This document shows, one piece after another, positions 1 through 4,596 of a DNA stretch of 6,267 nucleotides (positions within the stretch are counted from its first letter, which is position 1; each line of letters begins with the position of its first letter). Both the position numbers and the translations under genes were made by a program. Source of the DNA: Dehalococcoidia bacterium (GTDB lineage: Bacteria > Chloroflexota > Dehalococcoidia > SZUA-161); contig CP070819.1 in the NCBI GenBank assembly GCA_020344295.1, positions 74,142 to 80,408 of the forward strand, read 5' to 3'. The notes beneath the pieces are model-generated. The model did no database searches. It was given only the letters and a program-made list of their open reading frames with translations, and was not told the DNA's origin.

Positions 1-1
1 A

Positions 2-484
2 TCAGGACTCGACCACCTCATATTGAGCCTTACAGCAGTCATGTATTTCACACATGACGTGAGCGACCTTAAGCGCATGTTCTCTGTGCCGTTGAACAAT
101 CGGGTTGAATTCTGCCATCCCGACGATCTCGCTGTAGCTATACTCAACTCTGTAAAGAATATTGAAACGATAAAGGGAAACACTCTGGTTATCAGTGGTG
201 GGCCTGCCCAGAGAATGATCTACAAGGATATGGTAGGCTCTGTTCTCGAAGTTATGGGTCTGCCACTACCACCGGCAGATAGGTTCACTAAGGAACCGTA
301 CTACCTTGACTGGTACGACACCACCAAGTCCCAGGAGCTTCTCAAGTTCCAGCGGAAGTCATTTGCCGACTATCTCAGGGACTACTCAATAGGTCTGACC
401 AGGCGCTACACTGCCCTCTTCCTGCCGTTCATGCGCTACTTCGTTTCACCGCTATTCGGCAAGGCTGTCGTGCAGTTCATGTGA
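2..484 (+). CDS. NAD-dependent epimerase/dehydratase, extended SDR family, C-terminal part (5' end outside window)
   Basis: The reading frame is open from the first bases of the window to a TGA at 482-484, so this is the last 160 residues of a longer protein. The N-terminal Rossmann fold with its GxxGxxG motif and the YxxxK catalytic pair lie upstream and cannot be checked. The visible part fits the substrate-binding half of extended SDRs: a 'VEFCHPDDLAVAI' segment (about residues 36-47) matches the usual 'v.fvHvdDlA.ai' element. It is followed by 'NTLVISGGP' and by 'DWYDTTKSQELLKFQ' (about 103-117), which resembles the common 'D..kar.lLgf.p' element before the last helix. Members act in the cytoplasm on nucleotide sugars, sterols or similar alcohols, and the substrate cannot be told here. 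The last 27 or so residues are unusually hydrophobic and aromatic (two Arg, then Leu/Phe/Tyr/Met-rich), possibly a membrane-associating tail. The next gene starts about 106 nt downstream on the same strand. Confidence 0.8.
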   Translation, partial: SGLDHLILSLTAVMYFTHDVSDLKRMFSVPLNNRVEFCHPDDLAVAILNSVKNIETIKGNTLVISGGPAQRMIYKDMVGSVLEVMGLPLPPADRFTKEPYYLDWYDTTKSQELLKFQRKSFADYLRDYSIGLTRRYTALFLPFMRYFVSPLFGKAVVQFM

Positions 485-512
485 AACATCGGCCTAGCCG
501 GATCTCAGCCCA

Positions 513-528
513 GTGGCAGATCGGCCAC
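513..528 (+). terminator. small hairpin after the epimerase gene (weak terminator candidate)
   Basis: GTGGC (513-517) and GCCAC (524-528) form a perfect 5-bp stem with a 6-nt loop, 28 nt after the epimerase stop codon. No T-run follows, so it is not a classical intrinsic terminator. The hairpin covers a GTG at 513 that could otherwise be read as an upstream start of the lipase gene. Confidence 0.2.
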
Positions 529-542
529 CAAGGTATCTCTGC

Positions 543-566
543 CTGAAGCTGTATCCCTTACTTCAG
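543..566 (+). repeat. inverted repeat just upstream of the lipase ribosome binding site
   Basis: CTGAAG (543-548) and CTTCAG (561-566) are exact inverted repeats separated by 12 nt. Outer TCT/AGA bases (538-540 and 568-570) can add three pairs around a small internal loop. It ends 7 nt before the Shine-Dalgarno-like GAGGTGA of the lipase gene. It could be an RNA hairpin in the leader or a protein-binding site; nothing decides between these, and a 6-bp repeat may be chance. Confidence 0.25.
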
Positions 567-573
567 AAGAGTC

Positions 574-580
574 GAGGTGA
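574..580 (+). promoter_or_regulatory. ribosome binding site that sets the lipase start at 591
   Basis: GAGGTGA matches the complement of the 16S rRNA 3' end closely. It lies 10 nt before ATG 591, slightly long but usable. The in-frame GTG at 513 has no such site in front of it, so ATG 591 is preferred. Confidence 0.6.
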
Positions 581-590
581 CAGTAAAGAT

Positions 591-1718
591 ATGACAAATG
601 ACAACTTTATCAACTATGGAACAAATAATTGCTTATGGTATCTCTGGCACAAAGGCCCCGTGTTCGATAGAGAGAACGTCGTTCTAATACACGGTTTCAG
701 GTTCCCGTTGGCTCCTAAGAAAGGAGAATGCAACCGGCAATTCACAGATTTGGACGACTTACTTCAGTCGAAAGACAGTCGCTTCAATGTATGGCAATTT
801 GAATATGCGAGCAGCCTCTGGGGCACCCCTAATGATATTGCAACATATGCTGCCAGACTGGGTGAAGCGGTTGAAAGGATTTGCCATATTACGGGTAATA
901 ATGCATGCTCGATCATTGCATATTCGATGGGGGGTATTATCGCCCGGCAGTATATCATGTCAGGCGGGAGATCCAAAGTGGATAAATTATTGACTCTCGC
1001 GACACCACACCTGGGGACGCTAAGATTCGAACCTTTCAATCTCAGATGGGCGACTAAGATCTTTCCCAGAGCCGCAGTGGAATTGAGACCGGACAGTAGA
1101 CTGCTATGGGATTTGAACACCAATGTTGAAACCTCTACCGCCCCTGAGTTCGCTGCTATAGGCGGGTATTCATGGGGACATACGGACGGTTTAATAGAGA
1201 TGGGCTCTTCCAGCCTGATAGAATCGAAACACGATGGCTCAATCGCTAGAAGTCACTATTTTGCCGGCGTGAACAGGTCACATATCAACATCAATCGTAT
1301 CAGGGACAAGGATGATGAGGTATATCAGTTGGTACGCAGTTTTCTACTTGGCGGAGTAGCAGGTATTAACAACATGAGGCCCGCAGAGAAACCTGGAGAT
1401 TATAATGTCAGCCCCTTCCTTACCTTCTCTCTCAAAGACAAGCCAGGCTGGGGGCTAGTCTATCCTTATGTGGACGTAACCAACACCGGCCGCCGCTACC
1501 GGGGCCTAAAGGTCTTTTCTCAAGGCGCCAGTACGGCAGATGGCTCGTGTATCTTCACCGTCAAACTAAGGCCGGATGATGAGGGAGAAGTCCTGATCCA
1601 CTACGAACGAGGAAGATATGCAGAAGCTAATATTCAAAGAGGTCAGTCTACAATAGTTGCCGAACCGATAGGTCAGGGCCTCACAGCACACAATGCCTGC
1701 TCCATGGCAACAGCATAG
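591..1718 (+). CDS. alpha/beta-hydrolase, lipase/esterase type
   Basis: This 375-residue protein is a serine hydrolase likely to cleave an ester or amide of a lipid or other acyl compound. The oxyanion-hole motif 'VVLIHGF' is at residues 30-36. The nucleophile elbow 'AYSMGG' (G-x-S-x-G variant with Ala in first place) puts the catalytic serine at 112, followed by 'LATPHLGT' as in triacylglycerol lipases and PGAP1-like hydrolases. The acid is probably Asp199 in 'HTDGLIEMGSSSL' and the base His231 in 'NRSHINI', in the right order and spacing for a lipase. No signal peptide or membrane segment is seen, so a cytoplasmic place is likely. Residues about 255-375 lie beyond the hydrolase core and look beta-rich; I do not recognise them. 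ATG 591 is chosen over the in-frame GTG 513 because GAGGTGA (574-580) precedes it and the extra 26 codons look unlike protein. The gene reads more AT-rich than its neighbours. The family call is firm; the substrate is unknown. Confidence 0.85.
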   Translation: MTNDNFINYGTNNCLWYLWHKGPVFDRENVVLIHGFRFPLAPKKGECNRQFTDLDDLLQSKDSRFNVWQFEYASSLWGTPNDIATYAARLGEAVERICHITGNNACSIIAYSMGGIIARQYIMSGGRSKVDKLLTLATPHLGTLRFEPFNLRWATKIFPRAAVELRPDSRLLWDLNTNVETSTAPEFAAIGGYSWGHTDGLIEMGSSSLIESKHDGSIARSHYFAGVNRSHININRIRDKDDEVYQLVRSFLLGGVAGINNMRPAEKPGDYNVSPFLTFSLKDKPGWGLVYPYVDVTNTGRRYRGLKVFSQGASTADGSCIFTVKLRPDDEGEVLIHYERGRYAEANIQRGQSTIVAEPIGQGLTAHNACSMATA

Positions 1719-1729
1719 CTCTCCCTATC

Positions 1730-1744
1730 ACATATCAGATATGT
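1730..1744. repeat. perfect 15-bp palindrome, candidate operator
   Basis: ACATATC-A-GATATGT has 7-bp perfect arms around one central base. With only one central base it is a poor RNA hairpin but a good shape for a site bound by a dimeric helix-turn-helix regulator. Its last base is the first base of the TTGACA -35 box at 1744-1749, a position suited to control of the operon starting at 1810. No regulator gene is in the window. Confidence 0.45.
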
Positions 1745-1772
1745 TGACAGCGCAGCTGCTGTTTGCTACGCT
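1744..1772 (+). promoter_or_regulatory. sigma70-type promoter with extended -10, drives the toroid-methyltransferase-radical SAM operon
   Basis: A perfect TTGACA (1744-1749) is followed after exactly 17 bp by TACGCT (1767-1772), which keeps the three most important -10 bases (T, A and the final T). A TG dinucleotide at 1764-1765, one base before the -10, makes it an extended -10 (TGnTAnnnT), which often offsets a poor hexamer. The expected start of transcription is near 1779, giving a leader of about 30 nt before ATG 1810. ACAGCG/TGCTGT (1747-1752 with 1757-1762) could also pair as a small hairpin after the lipase gene, but its T-run is only three bases. Confidence 0.6.
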
Positions 1773-1809
1773 ATGAATCGACCCCACTGAGCTCACGCAT
1801 CGTAAATTA

Positions 1810-2805
1810 ATGATATCCGGACTGAAACAGACCTCTGAGGACCTTCAGGAGCTGGTAGACAGTCAAGCGGACTTCATCATAGATTGTCAGCTTCCCTTCG
1901 GCGCAATCCCATGGTACAAAGGCGGCATCACGGATCCATGGGATCATATAGAAGGGGCTATTGCGTTGGACCTCTGCAGGAGGTACCAGGAAGCCACCGC
2001 AGCCTACACCTGGTCGCGCACCATGCAAAATCCCGACGGAAGCTGGTATTCCGGCTACCTGGACAACGAGCCCCAGGAACGGGTGAGGGATGCCAACTTC
2101 GCCGCATATATAGCAACCGGGATGTGGTTTCATTATTGTGCAACCCAGGATTTAGACTTCCTCCGTGAGATGTGGCCCACCGTTGAGAAGGGGGTAGACT
2201 TTGCCTTAAGCCTTCAGCAGCCCACAGGGGCGATCTCATGGGCCCTGAGCGAAAAGGGGAAGCCTTGGCCGGGAGCCATCCTTACTTCTTCGTGCTGTAT
2301 CTGGCACAGCATCAGGAACGGCATAAATATCTCACAAACGCTCGGAATAGATAAGCCGGACTGGATATCGTCAGGTGAAAGGCTATTCCAGGCGACACAG
2401 AACCCCGATCTGTTCGACAAGATGGGAGAGAACGAACGGCGCTATGCCATGAACTGGTTTTATCCTGTGCTTACCGGAGTCCTCACCGGTCAGGAAGCAA
2501 AAGAGCATATAGAGAGGGAATGGTCGGATCTGGTTATCGACGGATGGGGATGCAGGGTTGCTGCCGATGACGATGTCACCGCAGTGGCTGAGACCAGCGA
2601 ACTCATCATCGCCTTGTGTCTGATCGGCGAGCACGAGAAAGCAGCGAAGCTGCTGGATTGGACGCTTCGACTTTGGGACGACAAGGGAGGCTTCTGCCGG
2701 GGGATAAAGCTTCCAGAGCAGGAACCCTGTCCCGGCGATGATGAGAGAGCCACATGGACATCGGCGGCGTTGATCATGGCGATAGCCGCTATGTCCAAGG
2801 TTTAA
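1810..2805 (+). CDS. (alpha/alpha) toroid protein of the prenyltransferase-like / six-hairpin class
   Basis: This 331-residue cytoplasmic protein has no signal peptide or membrane segment. It is built of a recurring pattern, a Gly-aromatic turn followed by a helix: residues about 31-53 ('GAIPWYKGG', then 'DPWDHIEGAIAL'), 76-106 ('DGSW' to 'ANFAAYIATGMW'), 140-168 ('GAISW'), 212-225 ('YAMNWFYPVLTG'), 245-269 ('GWGCRV' to 'AETSELIIAL') and 293-325 ('GGFCRG' to 'ATWTSAALIMAI'). Six such units predict an (alpha/alpha)6 barrel, as in terpene cyclases, protein prenyltransferases and glucoamylase-like enzymes. As I remember, close relatives in actinobacteria are named 'prenyltransferase' only from this fold and sit beside methyltransferase and glycosyltransferase genes. 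The acidic and tryptophan-rich turns would suit sugar binding as well as prenyl binding. The true reaction is unknown. ATG 1810 has no clear Shine-Dalgarno, but an in-frame TGA at 1774-1776 rules out a much longer start. It is first in a three-gene operon. Confidence 0.75.
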   Translation: MISGLKQTSEDLQELVDSQADFIIDCQLPFGAIPWYKGGITDPWDHIEGAIALDLCRRYQEATAAYTWSRTMQNPDGSWYSGYLDNEPQERVRDANFAAYIATGMWFHYCATQDLDFLREMWPTVEKGVDFALSLQQPTGAISWALSEKGKPWPGAILTSSCCIWHSIRNGINISQTLGIDKPDWISSGERLFQATQNPDLFDKMGENERRYAMNWFYPVLTGVLTGQEAKEHIEREWSDLVIDGWGCRVAADDDVTAVAETSELIIALCLIGEHEKAAKLLDWTLRLWDDKGGFCRGIKLPEQEPCPGDDERATWTSAALIMAIAAMSKV

Positions 2806-2828
2806 AATATATACGCACTCTTTACATT

Positions 2829-2832
2829 GGGG
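2829..2832 (+). promoter_or_regulatory. ribosome binding site favouring the methyltransferase start at 2838
   Basis: GGGG sits 5 nt before ATG 2838. It is a weak site. The rival ATG at 2754 lies inside the preceding gene, and ATG 2847 has its GGAG directly abutting with no spacer, so 2838 is the best choice. Confidence 0.4.
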
Positions 2833-2837
2833 ATGTG

Positions 2838-3461
2838 ATGGCGGAGATGGAACCAAAGGAAGGAATTACAAACGACTTCGTCGGCTATGAAGTACTTATA
2901 GATTTCATGACGGACCGGGCTATGTACAAGCTGCAGGGGGATATTATCGAAATCGGTGCATTCCTCGGCGGGGGGACGGTGAAACTGGCCCGATTCGGCA
3001 AAAGGTACGGTAAAAGGGTATTTGCTGTAGATATTTTCGATCCTGGCTGTGACAAGACCCGGGACACCGGGGGAACCAGAATGTGCGATATCTACCAGGC
3101 CTTCCTCCAGGGCCGTTCACAGCGGGAGATCTACGGAGAGACAACGCAAGGTTTTGATAATATTGTAACTATCGACAAGGACTCTAAAGACGTTGAATTT
3201 CCCGAAGAACAGGCTTTCATTTTCGGATTTATCGATGGCAATCACGATCCTGATTATGTGAAAAACGACTTTCATTTAATATGGCGTCACCTCGTCCCAG
3301 GAGGAACTGTGGGCTTCCACGATTATAACTTCGACCTCCCGGATGTAACGGAGAGTGTAAACAGGCTGATAGACGAGCATCGAAATGAGATAAGCGAAGT
3401 CCGAGAGATAGAGGACAAGCACATCTTAATGGTGAGTAAAAGAAAATATACCGCAGGATAA
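2838..3461 (+). CDS. class I SAM-dependent methyltransferase (Methyltransf_24 / TylF-like)
   Basis: The 207-residue protein transfers a methyl group from S-adenosylmethionine, probably to a hydroxyl of a sugar or small molecule. Motif I is 'IIEIGAFLGGGT' (about residues 36-47), binding SAM through the glycine loop. The acidic residue for the ribose hydroxyls is Asp65 in 'FAVDIFD'. 'FIDGNHDPDYVKND' (131-144, Asp133, His136, Asp137) and 'PGGTVGFHDYNFD' (154-166) are the hallmark strands of the Methyltransf_24 and macrocin O-methyltransferase group, in which acidic residues at these places often hold a metal ion. An upstream in-frame ATG at 2754 would overlap the previous gene by 52 bases and add residues unlike this family, so ATG 2838 is preferred. 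The gap to the gene before is 32 nt and to the radical SAM gene 8 nt, indicating cotranscription. The fold is certain; the substrate is not known. Confidence 0.85.
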   Translation: MAEMEPKEGITNDFVGYEVLIDFMTDRAMYKLQGDIIEIGAFLGGGTVKLARFGKRYGKRVFAVDIFDPGCDKTRDTGGTRMCDIYQAFLQGRSQREIYGETTQGFDNIVTIDKDSKDVEFPEEQAFIFGFIDGNHDPDYVKNDFHLIWRHLVPGGTVGFHDYNFDLPDVTESVNRLIDEHRNEISEVREIEDKHILMVSKRKYTAG

Positions 3462-3469
3462 GTATAGAC

Positions 3470-4294
3470 ATGCTCGAAGTACTTCAGGTCGAGACAACCA
3501 ACCGCTGTAACGCCCGCTGTATTTTCTGCGCCCACGGCCGAATAGAGGAACACGGAACCATGTCTGACAGGCTTTACTCCAAAATCATTGGAGATGCCTG
3601 TAGGCTCGATCCTCATCCCCGGACGTTTATCCCTATGCTCACCGGCGAGCCCTTTCTCGACCCGCAAATAGTCGACCGCATAAGGGAGGCACGCACGGCG
3701 ATGCCCGCGACCGAGATCCATCTGTACACCAACGGCAGCCTTCTGACTCGGGAGATAATAGAACAGCTCGCAGAAGTACCGGATTTCCACCTGAATATCT
3801 CGGCGAATGGAGCATCTCCGGAAACCAGGAGGCGATTGACGGGGCTGGACGATTATGAGAACGTGGCCCAGATGATAGATTACGTTGACGCACTCCACAT
3901 ACCGCATACGGTATCGCTGGTGCAGCATTCCTCCATAACCGAGGAGGAAGAGGAGTCATTCAACCGTACATGGGGAGAAGTCACATCGAGCTCATCCAGC
4001 AGAACGCCGTACGTATTTCAGCACCTTAATTTCGCCGGGCTAACCTGTATTTGCGATGAGAATAACTTCAGCCGCTGCATCCACGCCACCAGCCACATGA
4101 CCGTTCTCTGGGACGGCAGGGTGAACCTGTGTTGCATGGACCCGCTGGGAAGAGCGTTCTTCGGAGATTTAAACCACGAGACTGTTGCTGGAGTGTGGTA
4201 TTCAGAGGGACGGCAGCACTATGTAACCATGCATGAGGCAGGCAGAGGAACCGAGTGCGAGGTCTGCCGGGACTGTAACATCTTCAGTATTTAG
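3470..4294 (+). CDS. radical SAM protein with SPASM-like C-terminal cluster region
   Basis: The 274-residue protein binds a [4Fe-4S] cluster through Cys13-x3-Cys17-x2-Cys20 in 'TNRCNARCIFCAHG' and should cleave SAM to a 5'-deoxyadenosyl radical. Further radical SAM barrel landmarks are 'LTGEP' (57-61, the GGEP motif), 'HLYTNGSLLT' (84-93) and 'LNISANGASPETRRRLTG' (108-125). The C-terminal part carries Cys203, Cys221, Cys222, Cys263, Cys266 and Cys269 around 'MTVLWDGRVNLCCMD' and 'CEVCRDC', the layout of a SPASM/twitch domain holding one or more extra clusters. Such enzymes modify peptides, sugars or cofactors. No short peptide gene that could be a RiPP precursor is seen nearby, so a sugar, lipid headgroup or small-molecule substrate is the more likely guess. 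Two low-complexity runs, five Glu (159-163 or so) and five Ser (173-177), lie between the barrel and the SPASM part. Start ATG 3470 lies 8 nt after the methyltransferase stop, with AGGA at 3454-3457. It is the last gene of the operon. Confidence 0.85.
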   Translation: MLEVLQVETTNRCNARCIFCAHGRIEEHGTMSDRLYSKIIGDACRLDPHPRTFIPMLTGEPFLDPQIVDRIREARTAMPATEIHLYTNGSLLTREIIEQLAEVPDFHLNISANGASPETRRRLTGLDDYENVAQMIDYVDALHIPHTVSLVQHSSITEEEEESFNRTWGEVTSSSSSRTPYVFQHLNFAGLTCICDENNFSRCIHATSHMTVLWDGRVNLCCMDPLGRAFFGDLNHETVAGVWYSEGRQHYVTMHEAGRGTECEVCRDCNIFSI

Positions 4295-4310
4295 ATTCAT
4301 CCGCAATCTA
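4292..4310 (+). terminator. hairpin overlapping the radical SAM stop codon (weak terminator candidate)
   Basis: TAGATT (4292-4297) and AATCTA (4305-4310) pair perfectly around a 7-nt loop. The left arm begins with the TAG stop codon itself. The stem is AT-rich and no proper T-run follows (TTGATACTCTTCC), so termination would be weak. The site marks the operon's 3' end. Confidence 0.25.
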
Positions 4311-4413
4311 TTGATACTCTTCCTTGAGCAGCTACCGAGATCTCAGCAGACCGTGATTATTGGTTAGCGCTTTCACAGAGGCAGGCCTACCCTTTAAGGC
4401 TTGGTTTAACTAT

Positions 4414-4441
4414 TTCGGGGGTTCGGGGGTGTCAGCCCCCG
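4414..4441. repeat. tandem TTCGGGGG repeat followed by a CCCCCG arm, hairpin
   Basis: Two exact copies of TTCGGGGG (4414-4421 and 4422-4429) stand head to tail. CCCCCG (4436-4441) pairs perfectly with CGGGGG of the second copy around a TGTCAG loop, or alternatively with the first copy. No T-run follows (TAACTATAATT). It may be part of a dispersed intergenic repeat, a terminator relic or a structured DNA site; one copy cannot settle this. Confidence 0.45.
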
Positions 4442-4507
4442 TAACTATAATTAGGGCGGGCGGATGGGGAAGGTACAAAGCTTATTAACCTGTCACCGAC
4501 TTCTATT

Positions 4508-4537
4508 TTGATTTACAGTTGGCTTACAGCGTATAAT
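4508..4537 (+). promoter_or_regulatory. strong sigma70-type promoter of the cysteine synthase gene
   Basis: TTGATT (4508-4513) and a perfect TATAAT (4532-4537) are separated by 18 bp. The expected start of transcription is near 4544, leaving a leader of about 53 nt with GGAGA (4586-4590) 6 nt before ATG 4597. TTACAG occurs twice, 11 bp apart (4513-4518 and 4524-4529), between the two boxes. AGACC (4546-4550) and GGTCT (4575-4579) could pair in the leader, leaving the ribosome binding site free. Confidence 0.65.
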
Positions 4538-4596
4538 ATATGTATAGACCACTACCATAGCGATAAGCATGCACGGTCTTGATGCGGAGAATATAG

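Larger units (their letters stand above)
4295..4596. other. 302-base intergenic region between the radical SAM operon and the cysteine synthase gene
   Basis: No protein or RNA gene is recognised here. It holds the stop-codon hairpin (to 4310), a palindrome GAGATCTC (4337-4344) of no clear meaning, a G-rich tandem repeat with hairpin (4414-4441), and the promoter and leader of the cysteine synthase gene (4508-4596). The leader after the predicted start of transcription is only about 50 nt, too short for a typical T-box or SAM riboswitch. Confidence 0.7.

Noticed and set aside
513..590. GTG start at 513 for the lipase gene
   Set aside because: No ribosome binding site precedes it, a hairpin covers it, and the added 26 residues show no family resemblance. 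ATG 591 has GAGGTGA upstream.
2566..2583. DDDVTA in the toroid protein (residues 253-258) as a squalene-hopene cyclase DxDDTA catalytic motif
   Set aside because: The fourth position is Val instead of Asp, and as I recall relatives keep only a 'VTxAET' core here. The protein is also about half the length of squalene-hopene cyclases.
2754..2837. ATG start at 2754 for the methyltransferase
   Set aside because: It would lie 52 bases inside the toroid gene without a ribosome binding site, and the extra residues look like an out-of-frame reading of that gene.
2383..2856. Open frame on the - strand inside the toroid gene
   Set aside because: Antisense to a well-supported gene, with a low-complexity Cys/Pro/Ser-rich translation and no recognisable motif.
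3323..3928. Long open frame on the - strand across the methyltransferase/radical SAM junction
   Set aside because: It runs antisense to two genes with clear motifs; its translation shows no domain and it has no plausible upstream signals.
3470..4294. RiPP maturase role for the radical SAM protein
   Set aside because: No short precursor gene with a Cys- or Gly-rich core was found in the flanking gaps, which are only 8 nt upstream and a 302-nt non-coding stretch downstream. A distant precursor cannot be excluded.
4337..4344. GAGATCTC palindrome as an operator
   Set aside because: Eight bases are easily due to chance, and it is far from any promoter found.
4544..4596. Riboswitch or T-box in the cysteine synthase leader
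   Set aside because: The predicted leader is only about 53 nt and lacks T-box or SAM-riboswitch conserved elements; only a 5-bp AGACC/GGTCT pairing is seen.
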